Under the pieces are notes generated by a model. The model worked only from the letters and a program-made list of their open reading frames with translations. It made no database searches and was not told the DNA's origin. Of a DNA stretch of 24,945 nucleotides, positions 14,884-22,098 are shown piece after piece; position 1 is the stretch's first letter; each line of letters opens with the position of its first letter. The stretch comes from CAYQDR01 sp964416315 (GTDB lineage: Bacteria > Methylomirabilota > Methylomirabilia > Rokubacteriales > DASRDR01). The position numbers and the translations under genes are program-made. The stretch spans positions 1-24,945 of the forward strand of contig CAYQDR010000070.1 of the NCBI GenBank assembly GCA_964416315.1, given 5' to 3'.

Positions 14884-16523
14884 GCCGCGCTCCCCGTCGC
14901 CAGCGCCGGGAAGGTGAGGACGAAGGTCGTCCCCTTCCCCGGGTGAGACTCGACGTCCACGGTGCCCTGATGCTCGCGCACGATCCCGTAGGAGATCGAC
15001 AGGCCGAGCCCCGTCCCGCGCGGCTTGGTGGTGAAGAAGGGGTCGAAGATCCGCGGCAGGACCTCCGGGGAGATACCGGGGCCGGTGTCCCGGACGACGA
15101 GCCGCACCGCGCCGGGCCGCTCCGGCACCGCGGCGGTCTCGACCACGATCTCCCCGGTGCCGTCGAGGGCGTCGCGCGCGTTCGTGAAGAGGTTCATGAC
15201 CACCTGCTGCAGGGCGTTGCCGTCCCCGCGGATCGGGGGCAGGCCGGGCGCGAGGCGCCGCCGGACGCTGATCCCCTCCCGGACGACCTGGCGCTCCATC
15301 AGCAGGAGCGTCTCCTCCACCAGGTGGTTCAGGTCCACGGGGCCGACCCCGCCGGGCGACTGGCGTGCGAAGGACAGGAGCCCCTGGGCAATCCCCGCGA
15401 CCCGCTGGGCGTGCCGGTGGAGCACCTGGAGGTCTTCCCGAACTTCCGGAGGAAGCGCCCGCGCGTCGGCCTCGAGGAGCATCAGCTCGATGCGGGACGA
15501 GATGATCCCGATGGGGTTGTTCAGCTCGTGGGCGAGCCCCGCCGCGAGGGTCCCGAGCGCGGCCAGCTTCTCGGCCTGGCGGGCCGAGCGCTCGAGCGCC
15601 ACGCGCTCGGTGATGTCCTCCACCAGCAGCACGGCGCCGGCCGGGCGGCCCCCTTGCCGCAGAAGGCTCGCCCGGACGTTCAGGATCACGTGGCCCTTCC
15701 GCAGGCTCTCGTGCTCCATGGCGCCGAGCGCGAACTCCTCGATCTCGCCCCGCAGGAGCCGCTCGAGCGGCTCGGCCAGCGCCTCCATGCGCAAGTTCGG
15801 GAAGCACTCGATCAGGCCCCGGCCGAGGACCTCCGCCGCCGAGACGCCGTACCGCTCCTCCAGCGCCGGGTTCCAGGCGACGATCCGGGCCGCGGGGTCG
15901 AGGACGACGACACCCTCGCGGAGGCTGTCCACCACGCTCCGGATGAACCGCTCCCGCCGCCGCGCCTCCACGGTGAGCGCGGCGACCTGCCCTCGCTCGC
16001 GCTCCTCGACGTCGGCGAGGATCCCGACGCCGACGGCGGTGCCCAGGAGCACCGCGAAGCGGATCGCCAGGTTCGCGGCGTCGATCGAGCCGATCGTCGG
16101 CCAGATGACGGCCAGGTACGCGAGCGCCGACAGCAGCGCGACCAGAATGCCGCGGACCATGCCGTAGTAGTAGGACTGCAGGCCGGCGATCAGCAGGAGG
16201 GCCAGGAACATCGTGCTCGGCGCGCCGCCGGTGAGGTGGATGAACGCCAGGGCGAAGGCGAGGTCTACGAGCAGCACCGCCACGTGGTGCCGCAGGGTCA
16301 CCCGGGGCCGGAGCCAGAGGCCGAGGAAGATGGCCAGGCTGTACAGGGTGAACGCGGCGACCGCGGCGGCCAGCGCGCCCCACCGGGGGTAGGAGGTGGG
16401 CGCGAGCGCCAGCCAGGTGAACGCGGCGACGACGGCCAGCACGCGGAGGACCGGCAGCGCCAGGACCCGCGTGCCGCCGAGGTGCCGGGCGACTCGATCG
16501 AGCAGCAGCACGGCGCCCGTCAT
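14880..16523 (-). CDS. Membrane PAS histidine kinase paired with the NtrC-type regulator
   Basis: A 547-residue sensor kinase. Residues 1 to about 175 hold about six hydrophobic helices with only short loops, so it probably senses within or near the membrane rather than through a large periplasmic domain. A PAS domain follows (about 190-300; SVVDSLREGVVVLDPAARIV). The phospho-accepting His is near residue 331 in GLAHELNNPIGIIS. The ATPase domain has N-box NLFTNARDAL, G1 DTGPGIS, F-box FDPFFTTK and G2 GTGLGLSISYGI. The ATG at 16523 is favoured over the in-frame ATG at 16532 because the latter sits inside the -10 element. Overall layout is AtoS/NtrB-like. Confidence 0.93.
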   Translation of the reverse strand: MTGAVLLLDRVARHLGGTRVLALPVLRVLAVVAAFTWLALAPTSYPRWGALAAAVAAFTLYSLAIFLGLWLRPRVTLRHHVAVLLVDLAFALAFIHLTGGAPSTMFLALLLIAGLQSYYYGMVRGILVALLSALAYLAVIWPTIGSIDAANLAIRFAVLLGTAVGVGILADVEERERGQVAALTVEARRRERFIRSVVDSLREGVVVLDPAARIVAWNPALEERYGVSAAEVLGRGLIECFPNLRMEALAEPLERLLRGEIEEFALGAMEHESLRKGHVILNVRASLLRQGGRPAGAVLLVEDITERVALERSARQAEKLAALGTLAAGLAHELNNPIGIISSRIELMLLEADARALPPEVREDLQVLHRHAQRVAGIAQGLLSFARQSPGGVGPVDLNHLVEETLLLMERQVVREGISVRRRLAPGLPPIRGDGNALQQVVMNLFTNARDALDGTGEIVVETAAVPERPGAVRLVVRDTGPGISPEVLPRIFDPFFTTKPRGTGLGLSISYGIVREHQGTVDVESHPGKGTTFVLTFPALATGSAA

Positions 16524-16530
16524 AGTTCGC

Positions 16531-16536
16531 ATTATA
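16531..16536 (-). promoter_or_regulatory. -10 element giving a probable leaderless start for the first kinase
   Basis: A perfect TATAAT on the minus strand is followed by 7 bases (GCGAACT) and the ATG at 16523. Transcription would begin at or one base before the start codon. No ribosome-binding site exists upstream, consistent with leaderless translation. The -35 region is GC-rich and unconvincing. Confidence 0.55.
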
Positions 16537-16559
16537 CGCGGGCGGCGCGCCGACCGCGG

Positions 16560-16942
16560 AAAGCCGGACCCGTCAGCCCCTCACCACACCCTGAGCCCCG
16601 GCGTCGTCAGCAGGGTCGTGGCGACCAGCCGGACCAGGGTGGGGCCGTACGCGATGACGATCAGGAGTTCTGCGTGGTCACGCAGAGCGTGCGGGAAGGC
16701 ATCGACGTGAAGGTGGAGGTCGAGCCCGTCGCGAGATAGCGCACGGGCCGGGCGAGCGGGGTCTCGTGATATCATCCCTAGCGGCGCAGGCCGGCATCCG
16801 AGAATGGTCGGCCGGCACGCGCGTGTGCCTCACACCGGAGCTGGGACAAGGGTCACCCCGATGAGACATCCTGTGTCAACCCTTCGATGGCTCTGTGCCG
16901 TGCCGGGCGGCGCAGCGCAGCTGCCTCTCCCCTCCCCCCGAA
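16560..16942. other. Intergenic stretch with possible gene scraps
   Basis: Between the kinase and the cytochrome no complete gene is supported. Two short pieces look protein-like. On the minus strand, LLIVIAYGPTLVRLVATTLL (about 16600-16665) resembles a C-terminal membrane helix. On the plus strand, EFCVVTQSVREGIDVKVEVE (about 16665-16727) ends soon after at a TAG. They abut near 16665 on opposite strands and may be decayed gene ends. A plus-strand ATG frame (16804-16980) ends in an ATGA overlap with the cytochrome but has unnatural composition. Confidence 0.3.
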
Positions 16943-16970
16943 GGGTGGGAGGGGGCGGGGGTGCGGGGGG
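16943..16970 (+). repeat. G-run element, potential G-quadruplex, before the cytochrome start
   Basis: G-runs GGG-T-GGG-A-GGGGG-C-GGGGG-TGC-GGGGGG lie 7-34 bases upstream of the ATG at 16977, where a ribosome-binding site belongs. With loops of 1-3 bases it fits a quadruplex motif on the mRNA-like strand. The last 20 bases recur as an exact inverted copy at 22135-22154. Confidence 0.6.
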
Positions 16971-16976
16971 TCTGGG

Positions 16977-18179
16977 ATGACCCGACCTGCACGAGCCCGC
17001 GCCGGCCTCGTCGCCGGCCTGCTGCTCGCGCTCTCCGTCCTCGCGCGCCCCGCCGTGGCCCAGGAGAAGCCGGAGCATCCCTTCGCGCCGACCTGGGCCA
17101 ACCTCGCGGGCGCGCGCGTCTTCGGCGAGAAGGCGTGCGGGCTCTGCCACGCGATCCGGGGGCTCGGCGCGACCGCCGGGCCCGACCTCAGCCGCATCGA
17201 GCGGAAGAGCTTCTGGGACCTCGGCGCGGCCATGTCCAACCACCTCCGCGGGGTCAACATCCGGAAGCCTACGCTCACGCCGGAGGAGGTCACGAGCCTG
17301 ATCGCGTTTCTCTTCACGCTGCAGTACCACGACCAGCCGGGCGATCCGAAGGCGGGCGAGCAGCTCTTCGGCTCGAAGGGGTGCGTGGTCTGCCACGAGG
17401 TCGGCGGCAAGGGCGGGCGCATCGGGCCGAGCCTCGACTTCCTCAAGCAGGCCAACTCCCCGGTCCTCGTGGCGGCCGCGCTCTGGAACCACGGACCGGA
17501 GATGACGGAGCGGCTCAAGGAGCGCGGGATCGCGCGGCCGACGTTCGAGGGGAAGGAGCTCGGTGACATCATCGCGTACATCTTCGCCGCCGCCCGGGAC
17601 GGAGGTGGCGACAGGGCGCAGGTCGGGCCCGGGGTCCCCGAGCGCGGCGAGAAGCTCCTCAGCGCGAAGCAGTGCATCGTCTGCCACTCGGTCGGCGGCA
17701 AGGGCGGGAAGGTCGGGCCCGAGCTGGGCCGCCGCCAGCACATCAGCCTGACCCAGTTCGCCGCCCTCATGTGGAACCACGGGCCGCAGATGTGGGCGCG
17801 GATGCAGGAGCGCGGGGTGCAGGTGCCGCGACTCAAGGGCCAGGAGATGGCCGACCTCGTCGCCTACCTCTACGTCTCCCACTTCTTCGACCAGGAGACG
17901 ACCCCCGCGCGCGGCCGCGAGCTCCTCGAGGCCAAGGGCTGCCTCGCCTGCCACCCGGCTCGGGGTCAGGGCGGCAAGAGCGCGGCCGACCTGGGGAGCT
18001 ACCGCGCCGCCCGCTCTTCGGCGGCCCTGGTCGCGTCGCTCTGGAACCACCCGCGCTTTCTCCCGGCGGAGCGGCGCGAGGTGCCCTGGCCCCTGCTCAC
18101 GGGCCAGGAGCTCGCGGACATGGCGGCGTACCTCGCCACGCTCCCGCGGGTCCCGGCCCCGAAGCCCAAGTCGTCCTAG
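16977..18179 (+). CDS. Tetrahaem c-type cytochrome of four tandem monohaem domains
   Basis: A 400-residue exported electron-transfer protein. Residues 1-28 are a signal peptide ending RPAVA. Four CxxCH haem sites follow at residues 54-58 (CGLCH), 136-140 (CVVCH), 233-237 (CIVCH) and 322-326 (CLACH), spaced 82-97 apart. Each is followed by a repeat ending in a helix such as GKELGDIIAYIF, GQEMADLVAYLY or GQELADMAAYLA. Domains 2 and 3 share WNHGP[EQ]M before their C-terminal helices; that Met may be the axial haem ligand. Domain 4 has WNHPRF and domain 1 has SNHLRG, so ligation may differ. The protein is periplasmic and probably shuttles electrons between a quinol-side complex and a terminal reductase. 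The ATG at 16977 directly precedes the signal peptide. Confidence 0.92.
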   Translation: MTRPARARAGLVAGLLLALSVLARPAVAQEKPEHPFAPTWANLAGARVFGEKACGLCHAIRGLGATAGPDLSRIERKSFWDLGAAMSNHLRGVNIRKPTLTPEEVTSLIAFLFTLQYHDQPGDPKAGEQLFGSKGCVVCHEVGGKGGRIGPSLDFLKQANSPVLVAAALWNHGPEMTERLKERGIARPTFEGKELGDIIAYIFAAARDGGGDRAQVGPGVPERGEKLLSAKQCIVCHSVGGKGGKVGPELGRRQHISLTQFAALMWNHGPQMWARMQERGVQVPRLKGQEMADLVAYLYVSHFFDQETTPARGRELLEAKGCLACHPARGQGGKSAADLGSYRAARSSAALVASLWNHPRFLPAERREVPWPLLTGQELADMAAYLATLPRVPAPKPKSS

Positions 18180-18216
18180 CCGCTGAGCGCTGTGCCGGGA
18201 GACTGGGGCGCGGGGC

Positions 18217-19578
18217 TCAGGCCTCGCCGGTGAGGCCGTACTTCCGGAGCTTGTAGCGCAGGACGCGCTCGCTGATCCCGAGGAGCTCGGCCGCCGCGGT
18301 CTGCACGCCGCCCGCCCGCGCGAGCGCCTCCCGGATCAGGCGGCGCTCGAGGCCCTCCACCGCAGCCGGGAGGCCCGGGGCGTCGCCCGGCTCCGGCGCC
18401 GCCTCCGCGAGGCCCAGCGGGAGGTCTCCCAACCCGATCACGTCGTCCCGCGTGAGGACGACGGCCCGCTCGACGAGGTTCTCCAGCTCCCGGACGTTCC
18501 CCGGGTAGTCGTAACGGAGGAGCGCGTCCCGCGCCTCACGCGTGAGCCCGCGGATCGCCTTCCCGTTCTTCGCGGTGAAGGTCGAGAGGAAGTGGTCGAC
18601 GAGGAGCGGGATGTCCTCTCGCCGCTCCCGGAGCGGTGGGAGCGACACGGTCACGACGTTGATCCGGTAGTACAGGTCGTCCCGGAACTGCCCGGCGCGC
18701 ATCAAGGCCTCCAGGTCGCGGTGCGTGGCGGCGAGCACCCGGACGTCGACGGAGATCGGCCGGCTCGAGCCGACCCGCTCGATCTCCCGCTCCTGGAGGA
18801 CCCGCAGCAGCTTCACCTGGAGGTGGAGGGGCAGATCCCCGATCTCGTCCAGGAACAGGCTCCCGCCGTCGGCCACCTCGAAGCGCCCCTTGCGGCTCGC
18901 GACCGCGCCGGTGAACGCGCCTTTCTCGTGGCCGAAGAGCTCGGACTCCAGGAGGTTCTCCGGCAGCGCGGCGCAGTTCACGCGGACGAGCGGCCCCGCG
19001 GCCCGCGGGCTCGCGTAGTGGATCGCCTTGGCGATCAGCTCCTTGCCTGTCCCGCTCTCACCGCGGATCAGCACGGTGGCGTCGCTCGAGGCCACCCGCC
19101 CGACCAGCGAGAGGACCTCCTGCATCCGGCCGCTCTCGCCGATGATGCCCGCCACCCGGTGGCGCTCCCGGAGGGCCTGGCGCAGCTCGCGGTTCTCGCT
19201 CACGAGGTGCTGGCGCTCGCGCACCTGCTGGACCCGGTGGAGCAGCTCGTCCAGGTTGAGCGGCTTGGTCAGGTAGTCGGTCGCGCCGGCCTTGATCGCG
19301 GCGACGGCCGTCTCGATCGTCCCGTGCGCCGTCATGACGATCACCGGCGTCTCGGGGTTCTGCGCCCGCACGGCCTCGAGCAGCTCGAGCCCCGAGAGGT
19401 CCGGCATCTTCTGGTCGGTCAGCACGAGGTCGAAGGGCTCCCGGCCGAAGCGCCGGAGCCCCTCCCGGCCGCCGGAGGCCAGGGAGACCTCGAACCCGCG
19501 CTTGCCGAGGAAGCCGCCGACCAGCTCGAGCTGGGCCGGCTCGTCGTCCACGATCAGGATCCGGAACGGCTCAGCCAC
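18217..19578 (-). CDS. NtrC-family sigma-54-dependent response regulator (second)
   Basis: A 453-residue regulator. Receiver: D11/D12, phospho-acceptor D55 (VLTDQKMPD), T83, K105 (LTKPLN). AAA+ domain: Walker A GESGTGKE, GAFTGA loop (GHEKGAFTGAVASRKG), Walker B GSLFLDEIGDL. C-terminal Fis-type HTH: GGVQTAAAELLGISERVLRY. All elements needed to activate sigma-54 polymerase are present. The start is a GTG at 19578 that overlaps the kinase stop by 8 bases. It converges with the cytochrome gene, leaving 37 bases between them. Its likely target is the sigma-54 promoter at 21552, just beyond the partner kinase. The layout resembles ZraR/AtoC. Confidence 0.95.
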   Translation of the reverse strand: MAEPFRILIVDDEPAQLELVGGFLGKRGFEVSLASGGREGLRRFGREPFDLVLTDQKMPDLSGLELLEAVRAQNPETPVIVMTAHGTIETAVAAIKAGATDYLTKPLNLDELLHRVQQVRERQHLVSENRELRQALRERHRVAGIIGESGRMQEVLSLVGRVASSDATVLIRGESGTGKELIAKAIHYASPRAAGPLVRVNCAALPENLLESELFGHEKGAFTGAVASRKGRFEVADGGSLFLDEIGDLPLHLQVKLLRVLQEREIERVGSSRPISVDVRVLAATHRDLEALMRAGQFRDDLYYRINVVTVSLPPLRERREDIPLLVDHFLSTFTAKNGKAIRGLTREARDALLRYDYPGNVRELENLVERAVVLTRDDVIGLGDLPLGLAEAAPEPGDAPGLPAAVEGLERRLIREALARAGGVQTAAAELLGISERVLRYKLRKYGLTGEA

Positions 19579-21325
19579 CGGCGCGCTCCGGGCCGGGGGG
19601 GCCGTCGAGGGGGAGCGTGACCGTGAACCGGCTCCCCTGCCCCGGCCGGGTCTCCGCCTCGATCCGGCCGCGGTGGGCGTCGACGATCCGCCGCGCGATG
19701 GCGAGGCCGAGCCCCATCCCCCGGGTCCGGGTCGTCACGTACGGCTCGAAGATCCGCGGGAGGAGGTCGGCCGGGATCCCCTCGCCGGTGTCCTCGACCG
19801 TCAGCAGCAGCGTCCCGTGTCGCGCCGCGGCTCCGAGGCCGAGCACACCGCCCTGCGGCATGGCCTCGAGGGCGTTCGTCACGAGGTTCAGGAGCACCTG
19901 CTTCATCTGGTCAGGGTCGAAGCGCGCCGGCGGCAGGTCCGCCGGCGTCCGCACGTCGAGGCGCACGCCGCGCCCGCGCGCGTCGGCCTCGACGAGGGCC
20001 GCGACCGCCTGGACGAGCTCCGCCGGGGCGACGCGCTCGGGCTTGAGCGGAAGCGGACGGGCCAGCGAGAGGAACTCCTCGACGATGCCGTTCAGCCGAC
20101 GGATCTCCCCCTGCGTCAGCTCGACGACGCGCGCATAGTCCGCCCCGCCCTCGGCGGGCGGGAACTCCTCGCGGAGGCGCTGGAGCCCCATCGAGATGGC
20201 GTTCAGCGGGTTCCGCACCTCGTGCGCCACCACGGCCGCGAGGTTGCCGAGCGCGGAGAGCCGCTCGCGCCGCTCCACCTCCCCTTCGAGCGCGCGGATC
20301 CGCCCGAGGTGCCGCCCCTGCGTGTAGAAGATGGCGCCGAGCCCGAGCCCGCCCGCGAGCAGGACCGAGAGCCCGAGCAGGACGGCGAACCGCAGGTCGC
20401 GCGCCCACGCGCGGCGGATCGGCGCGGTGGAGAGGTCCACCCGCAAGAGGCCGAGCCGCGCGCCGTCGAGCTCGAGGGGCCGGACGACCTCGAGGACCTC
20501 CGCGCCGTCGGGGTGCCGGACGATCCGGCTCAGGCCGCGCCGCTCCTCCAGCGCCCGCGCGAGCGCCGGGTCGTCCTCCCGCTCTCCCGTCCTCGCCCCG
20601 TCCGAGTGCGCGAGCACCGTGCGGTCCGGCCCCAGGAGGGCGACCGCCGCCACGCCCGACTGCCGGCCCAGCTCCTCGATCTGCCGCTCGACCCCGATCT
20701 CTTTCCGGAAGTTCAGCACGTAGGCCGCGTCGGCGTGGACGGCGATGATCCCGGGGAAGCTCCGGGCGCCGACGGCGACGCCGAAGACCGTCCCTTCCCA
20801 GAACTTGCGGTCCCGCACGAGCGCGGGGCCGGCCCCGGCCTCACCGGAGGCGGGCGGCGCCCAGCGCCGGCCCCACATGAATGGCATCATCTCCCGGTGG
20901 CGCTCGGGGGGCGCCTCGGCCCGCGGCGGGCCCATCATGGGGCGCATCATCATGCCGCGGGGCGGCTCGGGCGGCGCGTACGGTCGTCCCTCCCGGTCGA
21001 GGAGATCCACGCGGCGCAGCCGGTTGGCGTCGCGAACCTCCTCCAGGGTCCGGGCGTCGAAGGAGCGCGAGCCGAGGAGCCGGTCGATCAGGCGCGCGTT
21101 GTCGAGAAGCCGCTGCGCGACCATCTCCTCCACCAGCGCGTTGCCGCGGATCGCGTTCCGGCTGGCGACCTCCACCGCCTCCGCGAGCGCGAGCCCCCGC
21201 TCCTCGAGTTGTCGCGTGAGCTCGTCCCGGGTCCGGCGCGCGGAGGAGACCGCCACCAGGCCGACCAGCGCCGAAAGGAGGAGAACCGAGGCCACGAAGT
21301 AGCGCGGCGAGCGCGAGCGCGTCAT
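19571..21325 (-). CDS. Membrane histidine kinase with a Met/His-rich sensor loop
   Basis: A 584-residue sensor kinase. There is an N-terminal helix (about 9-27), a large periplasmic domain (about 28-305), a second helix (about 310-335), a short linker, HisKA (VVAHEVRNPLNAISMG) and the ATPase domain (NLVTNALEAM, DTGEGIP, FEPYVTTR, GMGLGLAIARRI). No PAS domain is evident. Within the sensor domain, residues about 121-150 hold GMMMRPMMGPP and then ERHREMMPFMW, a Met/His cluster of the kind used to bind Cu(I) or Ag(I). The overall architecture is like ZraS, a periplasmic metal sensor; metal sensing is inference. The ATG at 21325 is coupled (ATGA) to a tiny upstream frame. It is divergent from the selenoprotein-candidate operon. 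Confidence 0.92.
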   Translation of the reverse strand: MTRSRSPRYFVASVLLLSALVGLVAVSSARRTRDELTRQLEERGLALAEAVEVASRNAIRGNALVEEMVAQRLLDNARLIDRLLGSRSFDARTLEEVRDANRLRRVDLLDREGRPYAPPEPPRGMMMRPMMGPPRAEAPPERHREMMPFMWGRRWAPPASGEAGAGPALVRDRKFWEGTVFGVAVGARSFPGIIAVHADAAYVLNFRKEIGVERQIEELGRQSGVAAVALLGPDRTVLAHSDGARTGEREDDPALARALEERRGLSRIVRHPDGAEVLEVVRPLELDGARLGLLRVDLSTAPIRRAWARDLRFAVLLGLSVLLAGGLGLGAIFYTQGRHLGRIRALEGEVERRERLSALGNLAAVVAHEVRNPLNAISMGLQRLREEFPPAEGGADYARVVELTQGEIRRLNGIVEEFLSLARPLPLKPERVAPAELVQAVAALVEADARGRGVRLDVRTPADLPPARFDPDQMKQVLLNLVTNALEAMPQGGVLGLGAAARHGTLLLTVEDTGEGIPADLLPRIFEPYVTTRTRGMGLGLAIARRIVDAHRGRIEAETRPGQGSRFTVTLPLDGPPGPERAGG

Positions 21326-21345
21326 GCCGGGTCCACCGTCGTCAT
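21322..21345 (-). CDS. Possible minicistron coupled to the second kinase
   Basis: A tiny frame, either GTG at 21336 (VDPA) or ATG at 21345 (MTTVDPA), ends in a TGA that overlaps the kinase ATG (ATGA, 21325-21322). TAGAAT at 21349-21344 lies exactly 7 bases before the GTG, so a leaderless transcript would begin there. The same arrangement occurs at 9791-9832. It may be chance. Confidence 0.25.
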   Translation of the reverse strand: MTTVDPA

Positions 21346-21349
21346 TCTA
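21344..21349 (-). promoter_or_regulatory. -10 element for the second kinase
   Basis: TAGAAT on the minus strand, 18 bases before the kinase ATG and 7 bases before an upstream GTG. The -35 is not recognisable. Confidence 0.35.
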
Positions 21350-21458
21350 GACCCCGGCGGAAGGCTTCGCCCCCTGGCCAGCACCCTGCTCGACCGCCAA
21401 CCCCTCGATGACGGGGACTCCCGCCCGGTGGATGCCAATCGGTGCGGGCATTCCCGGA

Positions 21459-21480
21459 GGTGGGGCGCCCGCGCCCCACC
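21459..21480. promoter_or_regulatory. Palindrome upstream of the sigma-54 promoter, candidate activator site
   Basis: GGTGGGGCG (21459-21467) and CGCCCCACC (21472-21480) are perfect inverted repeats around CCCG. The centre lies about 108 bases before the predicted start at 21578, the usual position of an NtrC-type enhancer. It could instead be a simple hairpin. Confidence 0.4.
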
Positions 21481-21524
21481 CGGGGCGGGCTGCCACGCGC
21501 CCCCGGCGCCTGGAGGTCCGCCTT

Positions 21525-21550
21525 TCCCGGGACTTAGCGGCGTCCCGGGA
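21525..21550. repeat. Perfect 9-bp inverted repeat abutting the sigma-54 promoter
   Basis: TCCCGGGAC (21525-21533) and GTCCCGGGA (21542-21550) flank TTAGCGGC and end one base before the -24 element. This is too close for a normal enhancer site, so it may be a repressor or IHF-like operator. Confidence 0.45.
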
Positions 21551-21551
21551 G

Positions 21552-21567
21552 TGGCACACGCATTGCT
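21552..21567 (+). promoter_or_regulatory. Sigma-54 (-24/-12) promoter of the selenoprotein-candidate operon
   Basis: TGGCACACGCATTGCT matches TGGCACG-N4-TTGCW at all but one base, with GG-N10-GC spacing. The predicted start is near 21578, giving a 50-base leader before the ATG at 21628. The divergent neighbour genes encode a histidine kinase and a GAFTGA-type sigma-54 activator. Confidence 0.82.
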
Positions 21568-21627
21568 CGACCCCCGCCCAGAGGCCGTGTCGATTCGTGC
21601 GGCCACCGAAGTCACGGGGAGGCGCTC

Positions 21628-22098
21628 ATGGGCAAGCCTCAGGTCACGGGTGAACGCCGGCGGGGCTGGAGCCCCTGGCATCTGGCGGGACTGCTCGCCA
21701 TCCTGGCGGTCGGCGGGGGATTCGGCTGGTGGCTCGCCACGGCCGAGCCGCCCCGGGTGGCGGCGGACGGTCGTGCCGCGCTCTCGGCGGACGCGACGCG
21801 AGCGGTCATGGCGCGCCGCGAGACCCGGCCGACGCTCGACCCGGCGCAGTTCGTGGGGAAGGCGCGACTCGCGCACCAGGTCGCGCGCGAGATCCCGGAC
21901 GTGCTCGACCAGCTCTACTGCTACTGCGAGTGCGACAAGCACGTGGGGCACAAGAGCCTGCTCTCCTGCTACACGGATGGCCACGCGGCCACCTGAGACA
22001 TCTGCATGGATGAGGCGCTGGACGCGTCTCGCATGCTGAAGGCGGGGTACACGGTGGCCCAGATTCGCGCCGAGATCGACAAGAAATACGGCCGATGA
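21628..22098 (+). CDS. Membrane-anchored PCYCGC-type protein, candidate selenoprotein (in-frame TGA at 21994)
   Basis: Read through one in-frame TGA (21994-21996), the gene encodes 156 residues. A helix at 17-39 anchors it. The periplasmic part has YCYCECDKHVGHKSLLSCYT (97-116) and then HAAT-[TGA]-DICMDEA, ending GYTVAQIRAEIDKKYGR. This is the PCYCGC (PF13798-like) pattern, in which the family has a Cys at the TGA position (H-x2-x-C-x-I-C). With Sec at residue 123 the motif is U-D-I-C. The frame stays intact after the TGA, conserved residues follow, and the final TGA overlaps the next start (ATGA, 22095-22098). A SECIS-like hairpin lies downstream of the TGA. GGGGAGG precedes the ATG. Other genes in the window use TGA as a normal stop, so the code is standard. 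Function is unknown; a metal or thiol redox role is inferred. A nonsense mutation or base error remains possible. Confidence 0.78.
22004..22036 (+). promoter_or_regulatory. SECIS-like stem-loop downstream of the in-frame TGA
   Basis: The outer stem is GCATG (22004-22008) with CATGC (22032-22036). A small internal loop follows (GAT opposite G, perhaps one U-G pair). The inner stem is GAGGCGC (22012-22018) with GCGTCTC (22024-22030), seven pairs including one G-U. The apical loop is TGGAC (22019-22023). The loop begins 22 nt past the TGA and has G at its second position. Both features fit the bacterial SECIS rule that the apical loop lies roughly 16-37 nt after UGA with a G among its first two bases. 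Confidence 0.65.

Noticed and set aside
16770..16775. TATCAT as a -10 for the cytochrome
   Set aside because: About 200 bases from the gene, with no -35 and no start codon at a useful distance.
16816..16832. CGGCACGCGCGTGTGCC as a sigma-54 promoter of the cytochrome
   Set aside because: The GG-GC spacing is 11 rather than 10, and sigma-54 promoters tolerate spacing changes poorly.
16804..16980. 58-codon frame upstream of the cytochrome ending in an ATGA overlap
   Set aside because: Translated Gly/Pro/Arg-rich sequence comes from the G-run repeat. No family, signal or ribosome-binding site is visible.
21994..21996. TGA read as evidence of a reassigned genetic code
   Set aside because: TGA is the ordinary stop of many genes here (for example at 2583, 4422, 12851, 14880), with downstream starts overlapping it. 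Only this one TGA lies within a conserved protein.
19292..22039. 915-codon plus-strand open frame over the second kinase pair
   Set aside because: Antisense to two well-defined genes and without recognisable motifs. It also crosses the intergenic promoter region.
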